From NCBI RefSeq assembly GCF_028532485.1, contig NZ_CP116942.1:124001-188000 (forward strand): 64,000 bases of DNA. Direction: 5' to 3'. This DNA is from Iamia majanohamensis (GTDB lineage Bacteria > Actinomycetota > Acidimicrobiia > Acidimicrobiales > Iamiaceae). The notes beneath the pieces are model-generated. The model was not told the DNA's origin. It did not search any database and worked only from the letters and a program-made list of their open reading frames with translations. Position 1 is the first letter of the stretch, and each line of letters starts with the position of its first letter. Position numbers and translations under genes: made by a program. This document shows, piece after piece, positions 8,468-17,436 of the stretch.

Positions 8468-9775
8468 GTGCGCATCGGACTGGCGGCCCTGCTCGACCGG
8501 GTCCGGAGCAGCCTCTTCCTCGTCCCCATGCTCTTCGTGGTGGGCGGGGCGGTGCTCGGCCAGGTCAGCCTGGAGGTCGACTCCGCCCTCACCGACCGCG
8601 ACGTCCAGCTGCCGTTCGTCCTCCAGTCGACGGTCGACAACGCTCGGGCCGTCCTCTCCACGGTGGCCACCGCCACCATCACCGTCGCCGGCATCGCCTT
8701 CTCCATCTCGCTGCTGGTGATCCAGCTGGCGTCCAGCCAGTACTCGCCCCGGGTGGTGCACAGCCTGTTCCGCGACCCGTTCACCAAGCGGGTCATGGGC
8801 CTGGTGGTGGGCACCTTCACCTACTGCCTGGTGGTGCTGCGCTCCGTGCGCGACGCACTCGACGACGGCGGCCAGGCGGTGGTGCCCAACCTGTCGGTGG
8901 CCCTGGCCCTGCTGCTCGGCGTGGCCTCGATCCTCGCCACCATCGCCTTCATCAACCACAGCGCCCACTCCATGGACGTGAGCGAGCTCCTCCACGACGT
9001 CACCGAGGAGTCGCTGCGGGCCGTGGAGCGGGGCTGGCCCACCTCGTCGGGCCCGGGCGCGCTGGAGGACCCGCCGCCGGTCGAGGGCCACGAGGTCCGC
9101 TTCACCGCCAACGGGTGGATCCAGTACGTCGACGCCGACGCCCTCATGGCCGTGGCCGCACCGGGCGGGGTGGTGCGCCTCGAGTCCGAGGTGGGCCGCT
9201 ACGCCGTCGCCGGCACCCCGTTGGCCACGGTGTGGCCCGTCCCCGACCCCGACGACCGCGACCCGCTGGCCGGGCGCCTGCGGGCCGCGGTGCACGTGGG
9301 CCAGAGCCGGACCCTCCAGCAGGACGCCAGCTACGGTGTCCGCCAGCTGGTCGACGTGGCCCTCCGGGCCCTGTCGCCCGGGGTCAACGACCCCACCACC
9401 GCCCAGGACGCCATCTTCCACCTGGCCGCCGTGCTCCACGAGGCCCTGGAGCGGGACTGCCCGCCGCGCGCGGTGGAGGGCGACGGCGGCCGCCGGCTGC
9501 TGCGCCCCGAGGCCCCCGACCACGGCGACCTCGTCGACCTCGCCCTCGACGAGCTCCGGGTCGCGGCCCGGGCCCTCCCCACGGTCTGCGTCTACCTGCT
9601 CGAGGCCATCCACCTCCTGTGCCTCTCCCAGCAGGTCGTCGACCGCCCGGCGGTGCGCGAGCCCCTGCTGCGCCAGGCCCGGCTGGTGCGCGACGGCGCC
9701 GCCGCGGCCGACCTCCTGCCCGAGGACCGCGAGCGGGTGCGGGCGGCCTACGCCTCCCGGTTCGAGGGCGGCTGA
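8468..9775 (+). CDS. DUF2254 family integral membrane protein
   Basis: A 435-residue membrane protein with the DUF2254 landmarks: about four transmembrane segments in the first 170 residues (LFLVPMLFVVGGAVLG, TVATATITVAGIAFSISLL, a third near FTYCLVVLRS, a fourth at ALALLLGVASILATIAFI), the ASSQYSPRV motif, and a soluble part with YGVRQLVDVALRALSPGVNDPTTA. The function is unknown; transport or ion handling has been suggested for the family. GTG start with CAGGGT six bases upstream. It follows the flotillin gene by 70 bases. Confidence 0.85.
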   Translation: MRIGLAALLDRVRSSLFLVPMLFVVGGAVLGQVSLEVDSALTDRDVQLPFVLQSTVDNARAVLSTVATATITVAGIAFSISLLVIQLASSQYSPRVVHSLFRDPFTKRVMGLVVGTFTYCLVVLRSVRDALDDGGQAVVPNLSVALALLLGVASILATIAFINHSAHSMDVSELLHDVTEESLRAVERGWPTSSGPGALEDPPPVEGHEVRFTANGWIQYVDADALMAVAAPGGVVRLESEVGRYAVAGTPLATVWPVPDPDDRDPLAGRLRAAVHVGQSRTLQQDASYGVRQLVDVALRALSPGVNDPTTAQDAIFHLAAVLHEALERDCPPRAVEGDGGRRLLRPEAPDHGDLVDLALDELRVAARALPTVCVYLLEAIHLLCLSQQVVDRPAVREPLLRQARLVRDGAAAADLLPEDRERVRAAYASRFEGG

Positions 9776-9838
9776 ACGGTCCCCGCCGGGCGCCGGGGAG
9801 GGGTGCCCGGCCAGTGGGCAGCCGCTCGTCGGCCCCGC

Positions 9839-10006
9839 ATGATCGGCCCCGTGATCCTCGTCATGTTCGTCTGCTGGGCCGTGGCCGCCCTGGCCCGCGC
9901 CGTGGGCCGGGTCGCGGCGTGGGTGCGCCCCCGCCCGCCCGGGCTGGCCCTGGTGACCGAGGACGTCGCCGAGCCCGAACCGGAGTCCCGGACCCCGGCC
10001 GCCTGA
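9839..10006 (+). CDS. Small single-pass membrane protein, paralogue of the 16773 gene
   Basis: Frame of 55 codons. Residues 4-22 are hydrophobic (VILVMFVCWAVAALARAV), followed by a basic stretch and an acidic C-terminus. It resembles the small gene at 16773-16901 both in protein (hydrophobic helix ending W-x-V-x-x-LAR) and in the DNA before the start, where sixteen bases (GGGGAGGGGTGCCCGG, 9795-9810) are identical. That conservation argues it is a real gene. No known family; function unknown. Confidence 0.55.
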   Translation: MIGPVILVMFVCWAVAALARAVGRVAAWVRPRPPGLALVTEDVAEPEPESRTPAA

Positions 10007-10012
10007 CGGTCG

Positions 10013-10348
10013 TCAGTGCCAGACCGACGCCATGTCGGTGCTGGTCGTGCGGAGGTCACGTCCGGAGACGCCCAGGCCCTCGAGCAGGGCGAGGGCGCGG
10101 CCCCGCCCGGCGTCCTCGGCCCGTGCGGTCACGTCGCCGGGCGGGGTGTCGTCCTCGGTCCGCTCGCGCACCTCGACCCGGACGCTGAAGAAGTCGAGCC
10201 GCCCGTCGTAGACGAGCGTGCCCTCGGGGGTGAACCGGGCGCGCAGGGCCTCGTGGTCGTCGGCCGCGGCGCGCAGGCGCGCCCGGTCGTCGTCGGTCAG
10301 GTCGGCGAAGCGGCCGCGCACGGTGACGCGGTGGATGTGGGTGGCCAC
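10013..10348 (-). CDS. DUF6204 family protein
   Basis: A 111-residue protein that I match by pattern to the actinobacterial DUF6204 family: N-terminal HRVTVRGRFADLTDDDRARL, central FTPEGTLVYDGRLDFFSVRVEV and C-terminal RDLRTTSTDMASVW. It looks like a two-strand/helix ferredoxin-like fold and its function is unknown. GTG start, with CAGGCT six bases upstream (leaderless pattern). It converges on the small membrane protein gene and is followed 55 bases later by the P450 gene's stop codon. Confidence 0.7.
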   Translation of the reverse strand: MATHIHRVTVRGRFADLTDDDRARLRAAADDHEALRARFTPEGTLVYDGRLDFFSVRVEVRERTEDDTPPGDVTARAEDAGRGRALALLEGLGVSGRDLRTTSTDMASVWH

Positions 10349-10403
10349 GGCGGGAGCCTGCTCGGCGGCGCGGCCCGTGGCAACGGCTTTCCGAGGGGCC
10401 GGC

Positions 10404-11687
10404 TCAGGTCGGGGCTGCGTTGCGGGGTCGGTGGGTGAAGGCGACGGGCAGGCGGGCGGGCCCGTACAGGCTCATGAACGGCTTCATCTCCACCTCGCCG
10501 TCGAGGCGGAGGTCCCGCAGGCGGGCGGGGAGGATGGTGAGGGCCTCCTGCAGCTCGGCCCGGGCCAGGTTGGCGCCCAGGCAGAAGTGCCGGCCGGTGC
10601 CGAAGGCGAGCGACGACCACCCGGGTCGGTCGGCCGCGGTGTCGAAGGCCTCCGGGCAGCCCACCACGGCCGGGTCGCGGTTCGAGGCGCTGGAGGACAG
10701 CATCACCATGCTCCCGGCGGGGAAGGTGACGTCGCGATAGGTCACGTCCTCGGTGGCCACCCGCATGGTCCCCGAGGCGGTGGGGTCGAAGCGGAGGACC
10801 TCGTCGACCGCAGCCGGCACCGCGGCCGGGTCATCGCCCAGCCGGGCCCACTGGTCCGGGTGCCGGGCCAGGTGGAGGACGGCCAGTCCCAGCTGGTTGC
10901 GGGTGGTGTCGGTGCCGCCCAGGAGCAGGCTGGTGACGAGGTCCCGCAGCTCAAGGGCGGCGAGGCGGTCGCCGTCGGCGTCGCTGGCCCGGACCAGGTC
11001 GGAGAGCAGGTCCTCGGTCGGGGCCCGGCGCCGCTCGGCCACGAGGGCGTCGATGTAGGCCTCCAGCTCGACGTAGGCGCCCTCGATCTCGCCCTGGAGG
11101 GCGGCCACGTCGAAGCCGACCACCTGCATCACCGTGTCGGCCAGGCGGGACAGGAGCGGCCAGTCGGCCGGAGGGGCGCCGACCACCTCGCCGATGATGG
11201 CGATGGGGTAGGTCTCGGCGATGGCGGTGACCAGCTCGCACCGGCCCGCGGGGCCGACCTCGTCGATGCGGTCGTGCAGGTAGGAGCGCATGCGGGGCCG
11301 CAGCCGGGCCACCGACCGGGGTGTGAACGACGGCGACACCAGGCGTCGCACCCGGGAGTGGTCGTCGCCCTCCAGGGCCAGGATGTTCCGCTGCGTGCGG
11401 GCGTGGAGCGGCCCGTCCGTGATGCCCTGGAGCTCGAGCATGCTCGTCATCGGCGTGGCGAAGCGGTCGTCGCGCCACAGGTCGCGGGCGGCGGCGTCGC
11501 TGATGACGGTGGTCCACAGCGGCCCCTCGTACAGCCAGTGGCCGGCGGCGTGGAGCTCGGCGACGAGCACGTCGAGGCGGGCCTGGGTGGCCGGGTCGAG
11601 CGGGTCGAGGGTGGGCGTGCCGGCCGGGGTGGTGGCCAGGGGCACGGGGCCCGGGTCGGGCGCCGGTGCGGTCCCCACCTCGCTCAT
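10404..11687 (-). CDS. Cytochrome P450
   Basis: Haem-thiolate monooxygenase of 427 residues, normal bacterial class I length. The I-helix oxygen-activation motif is GGTDTT (257-262), the ExxR pair is Glu296/Arg299 and the haem loop FGTGRHFC places the ligand at Cys369. It is soluble, with no membrane anchor, and needs a ferredoxin and reductase that are not encoded nearby. Substrate unknown. ATG at 11687 with TACCCT six bases upstream, so probably leaderless. It shares a short divergent promoter region (about 80 bases) with the DUF664 gene. Confidence 0.95.
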   Translation of the reverse strand: MSEVGTAPAPDPGPVPLATTPAGTPTLDPLDPATQARLDVLVAELHAAGHWLYEGPLWTTVISDAAARDLWRDDRFATPMTSMLELQGITDGPLHARTQRNILALEGDDHSRVRRLVSPSFTPRSVARLRPRMRSYLHDRIDEVGPAGRCELVTAIAETYPIAIIGEVVGAPPADWPLLSRLADTVMQVVGFDVAALQGEIEGAYVELEAYIDALVAERRRAPTEDLLSDLVRASDADGDRLAALELRDLVTSLLLGGTDTTRNQLGLAVLHLARHPDQWARLGDDPAAVPAAVDEVLRFDPTASGTMRVATEDVTYRDVTFPAGSMVMLSSSASNRDPAVVGCPEAFDTAADRPGWSSLAFGTGRHFCLGANLARAELQEALTILPARLRDLRLDGEVEMKPFMSLYGPARLPVAFTHRPRNAAPT

Positions 11688-11770
11688 GGCCGGAGGGTAC
11701 GACGCCTCCGGCGCGGCTGCGCTCGACGCCCCTCGGGTCCGCCTCCGCGGCTCTCGGTAGCGTGGCCGGG

Positions 11771-12262
11771 ATGGTGCCGCCCGACGTCCCGCCGCCATGG
11801 GTCGACGACCTCGGGGGCCGGGTCGACGAGCTCCTCGACGAGTACCGGTCGGTGCTGCACGACTCGCTCGACGGCCTGACCGAGGAGGAGGCCCGGATGC
11901 GGCTGGTGCCCTCCAAGACGACGTTGCTCGGCCTGGTCAAGCACGTGACCTTCGTCGAGGGGGTCTGGTTCGACCAGGCCGTGACCGGTCGGACCCACGC
12001 CGAGGTCGGCATCGCCTCCTCCCCGGACCGCTCCTTCACCCTCCGGGCGTCGGACACCGTGGCGAGCGTCCAGGCCGCCCACCGCGAGCGCTGCGAGCGG
12101 TCACGTCGGACCATGGCCGGGCTGGACGAGGGTGATGTCGTCGACGGGCGCGGGTCGCGTCCCGTGTGGGCCCTCCGCCTCCAGGTCCTCCGGGAGCTGG
12201 CCCACCACGCCGGCCACGCCGACATCCTGCGGGAGCAGGTCCTGGCGAGGCGCGAGGCATGA
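11771..12262 (+). CDS. DinB-like DUF664 protein
   Basis: A 163-residue four-helix DinB-fold protein of the DUF664 type. Family marks are SLDGLTEEEARMRLVPSKTTLLGLVKHVTFVEGVWF and the C-terminal LRELAHHAGHADILRE, which supplies the His metal ligands. Related proteins act as thiol (mycothiol or bacillithiol) dependent transferases or are uncharacterised. TAGCGT lies exactly seven bases before the ATG (leaderless pattern). Its stop overlaps the start of the PHP gene in an ATGA, so the two are translationally coupled. Confidence 0.85.
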   Translation: MVPPDVPPPWVDDLGGRVDELLDEYRSVLHDSLDGLTEEEARMRLVPSKTTLLGLVKHVTFVEGVWFDQAVTGRTHAEVGIASSPDRSFTLRASDTVASVQAAHRERCERSRRTMAGLDEGDVVDGRGSRPVWALRLQVLRELAHHAGHADILREQVLARREA

Positions 12263-13497
12263 GCGTCGAGCGCCGCCGTCTCCGCTTCGACCCCGACGAC
12301 CAGGCTGCGGAGCGCTACCCCCGGGTGCCGTTCGTCGTCGACAGTGAGGCGTCCGTGGAGGTCCACCTGGCAGTCGCGACCGAGGGTGCGGTGGTCGACG
12401 TCGGCTGCGAGGCGCCGGCGGGGTGGCGGGGCTGGTCGGGCGGGGCCCGCACCCGGTTCGCCATCACCCCGGAGGCCGCCACCCCCGGCTACGTCCCTGG
12501 CCCCCTGGAGCCGGGCGAGTGGGCCGTGGTCCTGGGGCTGCACCGGGTGCCGGCGTCCGGCGTGGAGCTCGAGGTCACCATCTCGCTGCCGGCCACCGGC
12601 CCCGTCGAGGAGGAGCCGCCGGCCCCGCCCCGCCCCGACGCCCCCCGGGGCAGCGCCCGAGGCCTGCCCGCCCCCGCCGGGCTGACCTGGTTCGCCGCCG
12701 ACTTCCACGCCCACTCCACCCACTCCGACGGCGACCAGTCCCTCGACCAGCTGGCCGCCCGGGCCGCGGCGTCGGGGCTCGACGTGCTGGCCGTGACCGA
12801 CCACAACACCGTCTCCCACCACCCCCACCTGCCGGCCGTCGGCGCCCGCTACGACCTGCCCCTCGTCGCCGGCCAGGAGGTCACCACCGCCCGGGGCCAC
12901 GCCAACGCCTTCGGCGAGATCGGCTGGATCGACTTCCGCACGCCGGCCGACACCTGGTTGGACGAGGTCGAGGCCCGGGGCGGGCTGCTCAGCGTCAACC
13001 ACCCCATCGAGGGCGACTGCTCCTGGCAGCACCCGCTGACCCGCATCCCGCCGGTGCTCGAGCTGTGGCACATCGGCTGGTTCCGCGACGTCCGCTCCGA
13101 CGCCATGTGGGCCTTCTGGAACCGGTGGCGCCACGACGTCTCCGTGGTCGGGGGTGGCGACTTCCACATCGCCGGCGACGGCCGTCCCCCCGGCCTACCC
13201 ACCACCTGGGTGGCCGCCGCCGACCGTTCGCCCGACGCCGTGCTCGATGCCGTGGCCGCGGGCCGCACCGCCATCGCCTGGTCGGCCTGGGGCTCGCCGG
13301 CCCTGCTGCGGGTCGACGACGAGCTCGTCGCCGTCGACGCCGACGGCGCCGTGCTGGTCGACATCGAGGGACGGCGGCGTCCGGTCCACGGCGACCGGGT
13401 GGCCCGGGCCGCCGACAGCACCACCGCGGACGGGGCCGGCGTGGCGCCCTACCGACTGGAGAGCGCCACCGGCGAGCTCCTCGCCATCAGCCCCTGA
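12259..13497 (+). CDS. PHP-domain metallohydrolase (CehA/McbA type)
   Basis: A 412-residue protein with an N-terminal beta-sandwich-like region (1-130) and a C-terminal PHP phosphoesterase domain. Metal-binding motifs are visible: FHAHSTHSDG (motif I), VTDHNTVSHH (motif II), GQEVTT, NHPIEGDCSW and GGGDFHIAGDG. CehA/McbA relatives hydrolyse carbamates or phosphoesters; the substrate here is unknown. It starts within the stop of the DUF664 gene (ATGA), implying co-expression. There is no signal peptide. Confidence 0.85.
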   Translation: MSVERRRLRFDPDDQAAERYPRVPFVVDSEASVEVHLAVATEGAVVDVGCEAPAGWRGWSGGARTRFAITPEAATPGYVPGPLEPGEWAVVLGLHRVPASGVELEVTISLPATGPVEEEPPAPPRPDAPRGSARGLPAPAGLTWFAADFHAHSTHSDGDQSLDQLAARAAASGLDVLAVTDHNTVSHHPHLPAVGARYDLPLVAGQEVTTARGHANAFGEIGWIDFRTPADTWLDEVEARGGLLSVNHPIEGDCSWQHPLTRIPPVLELWHIGWFRDVRSDAMWAFWNRWRHDVSVVGGGDFHIAGDGRPPGLPTTWVAAADRSPDAVLDAVAAGRTAIAWSAWGSPALLRVDDELVAVDADGAVLVDIEGRRRPVHGDRVARAADSTTADGAGVAPYRLESATGELLAISP

Positions 13498-13516
13498 CCC
13501 GGCGCCGGAGGGGGGA

Positions 13517-14248
13517 TCAGGCGAGGATCGGTCGGCGGGCGGCGAGGGTGAGGCGCACGAAGTCGGCGACGGGCTCCTCCAGTGCAGCGGCGACCTGGGC
13601 GGCCCGCTCGGCGCCACGGTCGTAGGGGGCGAGGGCGGCGTCGGCCAGGTACTCCGCCAGCGCGGCGCGGGAGGGGAAGCGCACGGGCTCCTCCTCGAGG
13701 GTGCAGACCACGTCGACGAACCCGGCGGCCTCCAGGCGACGGGTGGTCGTCTCGGCGTCGGCGTAGTGGTTGCGGCCCTCGACGCCCACCCCGGCCCGGC
13801 GGGCCGCGGCACGGACAGAGGCCAGACTGCCGGTCCCGCCGGCGACGACGCCCAGCCGGCCTCCGGGCCGCAGGGCGGCGAAGGCGGCGGCGAACAGCCG
13901 GTCGTGGTCGCGCACCCAGTGGAAGGCGTTGGTCGACACCACCAGGTCGACCGGCTCCGACAGCGGCCACGGCTCGGCCAGGTCGGCCTCGACCAGCCGG
14001 ACCCGCCCGGCGTGGCGGGCCAGGCGGTCCGCGGCGGCGGCCAGCATGCTGGCCGAGGCGTCGATGCCGACCACCGACGCGGTGGGGTGGCGGTCGAGGA
14101 GCAGCTCGGTCACCCGTCCCGACCCGCACCCGGCGTCGACCACCACGGCGCCCTCGGCCACCTCGAGCCGGTCGACGAGGCGGGCCCCGGCGTCGCGCTG
14201 CGGGCCGGCCGCGGCGTCGTACGCACCTCCGTCCCACCCGGTCGTCAC
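13517..14248 (-). CDS. Class I SAM-dependent methyltransferase
   Basis: A 243-residue Rossmann-fold methyltransferase of the UbiE/Tam-like group. SAM motif I is VVDAGCGSGRVTELL, motif II is VVGIDASASML, and STNAFHWVRDHDRLF corresponds to the post-II acidic/aromatic region. Tam-like enzymes methylate small carboxylic acids, but the acceptor cannot be deduced. GTG start with GAGGAT six bases upstream. It converges with the PHP gene 19 bases away. Confidence 0.85.
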   Translation of the reverse strand: MTTGWDGGAYDAAAGPQRDAGARLVDRLEVAEGAVVVDAGCGSGRVTELLLDRHPTASVVGIDASASMLAAAADRLARHAGRVRLVEADLAEPWPLSEPVDLVVSTNAFHWVRDHDRLFAAAFAALRPGGRLGVVAGGTGSLASVRAAARRAGVGVEGRNHYADAETTTRRLEAAGFVDVVCTLEEEPVRFPSRAALAEYLADAALAPYDRGAERAAQVAAALEEPVADFVRLTLAARRPILA

Positions 14249-14645
14249 CGCCGCATCCTCGCCGATCGCCCCGCCGCCGACCGGTGCGTCTGCGCGCCTG
14301 CGGGGAAGGCCCTGGGCGGCCCCTGGCTCCCGGTCGGCCCGAGCCGCCGCTGGTCGATGCGTGCGACGCGGACGGTCCGGCGGTGGTGACCCGAGGGCGA
14401 CGGGGCGCGAGGATCGCCCACCGCACGCTCCGCGCCTGCGTGCGGCGGTCGTGGGTGATCCCCCTGCGTGATCCCCGGCGAGGAGTCCTCGCCGCCTCGG
14501 CCCGGGCACCCGGGGGCGGTGGCGCAGCCAACCCGCACGCCGTCGATCGCCGGGCGCGCCTCCAGACGAGGCCGGTCGGCCTCGCCCGGAGCGCTGTCGT
14601 CTCGACCCCCGACCACTGCACCTGCGGGCGCGGCGGCCCGGACCG
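14249..14645. other. Intergenic stretch of about 400 bases with one short palindrome
   Basis: No convincing coding frame on either strand; the long open frames here are GC-driven and lack family resemblance. The only structure noticed is CGGCGAGGAGTCCTCGCCG (14476-14494), a near-perfect inverted repeat that could be a protein binding site. It lies upstream of the methyltransferase gene and downstream of the DUF222-HNH gene. Confidence 0.5.
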
Positions 14646-15929
14646 TCAGGGTGGTCCCGGTCCGGCGACGGTGAGGGTCGTGCCGCTGATGCGGGCGGCG
14701 GCGGCCCGGGTGGTGGGGCGGAGGGGTGGTCGTCGGGAGGTGAGGCGGCGGCCGTGGGGGCTGGTGAAGGTGAGCTCGCCGTCGGCGTCGCCGGTGACCT
14801 CCCAGCGGCCCTCGTGGACGAGGTGGTGGTGGGCCCAGCACAGGCCGTCGAGGTTGTGGCTGTCGGTGGGGCCCCGGTCGCGGGTCCAGTGCCGGTTGTG
14901 GTGGACGTGCCGGATCGGTCGCTCGCAGCCGGGGAACCGGCACGTGCCGTCGCGGGCCTCGATGTGGCGCCGGAGCCAGTCGGGCACGGTGCGGGTGCGC
15001 CGTCCGATGCCGATGGTGGTGCCGTTCGGTCCCTCGACGGCGTGCTCGACGTCGCAGTCGCAGAGGTAGCGCAGCACCGTGCGGCGGTGGACGGCGAGGG
15101 GGCCGAGGACGCCGTTGGCGAGCAGCGGGCCGTCGCCCCCGAGGCCGCCCGCTGCGGCCTCGGCCCCGGGGGCGAGCAGGCCGGACTCGACGTGGAGCAC
15201 CGCCAGCGCGGCCTGGCCGGGGAGGCGGTCGCCGACGGCGAGGTCGTGGAGGGCGTCGGCGCAGCGGGCGCCGAAGGGCTCCCACAGCCCGGTGGCGGCG
15301 TCGGGTCCGGCCTGCTCGGCCAGGGCGCTGAGGGCGGCGTTGACGGCCTCGCCGGCCTCGGTGGGCAGGAAGCCTCGGTAGTGGAACCCGCCGCTCTTCT
15401 GGTCGGGCCGCCAGTGGAACGAGCGGCGGGCCCGGGCCGTGCCCGGTTCGTCGTCGGGGCGAGGGGTGAGCCGGCGGGCGACGGCCTCGGCCTGGCCGGC
15501 GGACCAGCCCGGCAGCTCGTGGGCGAGGTCGTCGTCGGTGGCGGGGGTGGCGAAGGCGGTGACGGGGCGGACCTGGTCGAAGGCCACCTCGCCGGAGGCG
15601 AACACGGTGCGCAGGGCGGGCAGGTGCTCGAGGGCGTGGGCCACGCGCACCGTCTCCCGGGCGTGGCGGCGGGTGGCGCCGGTGCGCCAGGCCAGCCAGG
15701 CGGCCACGTCGGTGGCGCCGTCGGCGAGGTGGTCGCCGGCCCGGTCGACGGCCACGACCACCCGGCCGAGCTCGGCCTGGAGGGCGGCGATGGCGCCGGT
15801 GAGCTGCTCGACCACGTCGGTGCGGGCCGCCGGGGAGAGGGCGACGTAGGGCGACGGCTCCGGCGGGCCGAGCACCGGCTCGATGGCGACGGGCCAGCCC
15901 GTCGACGGGGTCGAGAGGGTGTCGGTCAC
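14646..15929 (-). CDS. DUF222 / HNH endonuclease domain protein (13E12-repeat type)
   Basis: A 427-residue protein with an N-terminal helical DUF222 domain (about 30-230) and a C-terminal HNH nuclease domain: CRFPGCERPIRHVHHNRHW, then SHNLDGLCWAHHHLVHEG, with the zinc and catalytic His/Asn pattern intact. Such proteins are abundant and multi-copy in actinobacteria; the biological role is unresolved, with suggestions of mobile or homing behaviour. A strong Shine-Dalgarno (GGAGGTGA) precedes the GTG start. Only one copy is present in this window. Confidence 0.9.
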   Translation of the reverse strand: MTDTLSTPSTGWPVAIEPVLGPPEPSPYVALSPAARTDVVEQLTGAIAALQAELGRVVVAVDRAGDHLADGATDVAAWLAWRTGATRRHARETVRVAHALEHLPALRTVFASGEVAFDQVRPVTAFATPATDDDLAHELPGWSAGQAEAVARRLTPRPDDEPGTARARRSFHWRPDQKSGGFHYRGFLPTEAGEAVNAALSALAEQAGPDAATGLWEPFGARCADALHDLAVGDRLPGQAALAVLHVESGLLAPGAEAAAGGLGGDGPLLANGVLGPLAVHRRTVLRYLCDCDVEHAVEGPNGTTIGIGRRTRTVPDWLRRHIEARDGTCRFPGCERPIRHVHHNRHWTRDRGPTDSHNLDGLCWAHHHLVHEGRWEVTGDADGELTFTSPHGRRLTSRRPPLRPTTRAAAARISGTTLTVAGPGPP

Positions 15930-16236
15930 GGTGTCTCACCTCCGAGGCAGCAGGGGCGGCCGCACGGGAGGCGGGCGCCGGACTGGTCAGGCAGAGGACC
16001 GGATCCCTGGTCCTCGAAGGGGAAGTGCCCGCACGCTACACGAACTCACGTTCGTCGCGCAAGGGGCGAGCGAGGATCTTCCCGATCCCTCGACCTCCTC
16101 GGGTCCCACCCCGACCCGTCCCTCCTCCCGGGACCCGGACGCGAGGTCGCGCCGTGCGACGACACCCCTCCGAGGTGCGAGCTCGGGCCGCACGCCCCGG
16201 AGGCGCGCCGTCCCGTTCCCTCCTAGCGTCGTCGCC

Positions 16237-16683
16237 GTGGAGAGCGTCTACGAGGCGGCCGGGGGCGATGCCGGGCTGGTCCGGCTGGCGCGGGCCTGGC
16301 ACGAGCGGGTGCTGGCCGACGAGGTGGTGGCCCACGCCTTCCGCCCGCCGCTGCACCCCCACCACGTCGAGCGCCTGGCCGCCTACTGGGCCGAGGCCCT
16401 CGGTGGCCCCACCACCTACTCCGCCACCATGGGCGACGAGACGGAGGTCGTCCGGGCCCACAGCGGCAACGGGCCCCACGGCGACATGGACGACCGGGCC
16501 ATCGCCTGCTTCGCCGCCGCCCTCGACGACGTCGGGCTGGAGGACCCGGTCCGCGCCGTGCTGCTCGCCTACTTCACCTGGGCCACGCGCACGACGATGG
16601 CCGCCTACGAGGAGTCGGCCGACGACGTCCCCGACGGCCTGCGCATCCCCCACTGGTCGTGGGACGGCCTCCAGCCCGTCTGA
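16237..16683 (+). CDS. Truncated haemoglobin-like protein (group II type)
   Basis: A 148-residue globin of the truncated 2-on-2 class. The N-terminal VYEAAGGDAGLVRLARAWHERVLAD and the LHPHHVERLAAYWAEALGGP segment match the family; His residues around positions 44-48 and 73-82 are candidates for haem ligation, but I cannot fix the proximal His without alignment. Roles in the family are O2/NO chemistry. GTG start with TAGCGT exactly seven bases upstream and no Shine-Dalgarno. The gene is divergent from DUF222-HNH across about 300 bases in which I see nothing else. Confidence 0.8.
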   Translation: MESVYEAAGGDAGLVRLARAWHERVLADEVVAHAFRPPLHPHHVERLAAYWAEALGGPTTYSATMGDETEVVRAHSGNGPHGDMDDRAIACFAAALDDVGLEDPVRAVLLAYFTWATRTTMAAYEESADDVPDGLRIPHWSWDGLQPV

Positions 16684-16772
16684 GGCATCGTCCCTGGTCA
16701 GCGTCTCGCCCACCGGAGGGGAGGGGTGCCCGGGCACTGGTCGGCCCCGACCCGGAGGCGGATGATCGCCGC

Positions 16773-16901
16773 ATGGTCCTCATCCTCCTCCTCGTCTGGT
16801 CGGTCACCTCCCTCGCCCGAGGCACCATGCAGGTCGTCGACCGCCTCCTCCCCCGTCCCGACGCCACGCTGGTCGAGGTCCCGGTCTCCGCCCGCCGCTG
16901 A
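16773..16901 (+). CDS. Small single-pass membrane protein, paralogue of the 9839 gene
   Basis: Frame of 42 codons, one hydrophobic helix (VLILLLVWSVTSLAR) followed by a short basic/acidic tail. Upstream DNA shares GGGGAGGGGTGCCCGG (16718-16733) with the gene at 9839. An upstream ATGATCGCC at 16762 matches the first codons of the paralogue but is out of frame by one base here, so translation probably begins at the ATG at 16773. Function unknown. Confidence 0.5.
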   Translation: MVLILLLVWSVTSLARGTMQVVDRLLPRPDATLVEVPVSARR

Positions 16902-16933
16902 GCGGGCGGCGGACCCGGAGGGGGCGGGCGCCC

Positions 16934-17302
16934 TCAGGCCTCGGCGTCGTCGTCGCCCAGCACGGCGCGGAGGGTCGCGGCCTGGGCGTCGGCCGTCGCC
17001 GCCTCGTCGCCCTGCCCCCGGTCCCGGTGCCAGGCTGCGGTCGCCACGCGGTCCTCGAGCTCGGCGGTGACGAGGGCGCGCACCTCCTCCTCGGACACCT
17101 GGCGTCGCGGCACGTCGACGGCGTGGGATGCGGCCGCCCACCGCTCGCTCTGGGTACGTTCGTCGTCGGCGACGGCCTCGGCGTTCTCGACCGCGCTCAG
17201 GGCGACCCGCAGCACCTGCATCGCCGGGCGGTCGCGGGCCCGCATGGCGTCCCGGAGCCGGGTGCGCAGCGCGGTACGCAGGTCCGTCGGGTGGTCCTCC
17301 AC
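16934..17302 (-). CDS. GatB/YqeY domain protein
   Basis: A 122-residue YqeY-like protein. The helical domain is related to the tRNA-binding tail of GatB: LRTRLRDAMRARDRPAMQVLRVALSAVENAEAVA, then VSEEEVRALVTAELEDRV. Its role is not well defined; it may bind tRNA or modulate amidotransferases. GTG at 17302 with CACGAT six bases upstream. It is divergent from the DUF1697 gene. Confidence 0.75.
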   Translation of the reverse strand: MEDHPTDLRTALRTRLRDAMRARDRPAMQVLRVALSAVENAEAVADDERTQSERWAAASHAVDVPRRQVSEEEVRALVTAELEDRVATAAWHRDRGQGDEAATADAQAATLRAVLGDDDAEA

Positions 17303-17436
17303 CGGGCCATCGTGGTCGGTCGCCCAGGGACCGGCCGCAGGGTTTCGCCGCCGCACCGAGGGTGCGAGGCCGCCGTTCCGGCCGCGCCGGCGTCGTCTCC
17401 AGATGTCCGTGCCTCCGCGGTGGGCAGACTCGGCCC

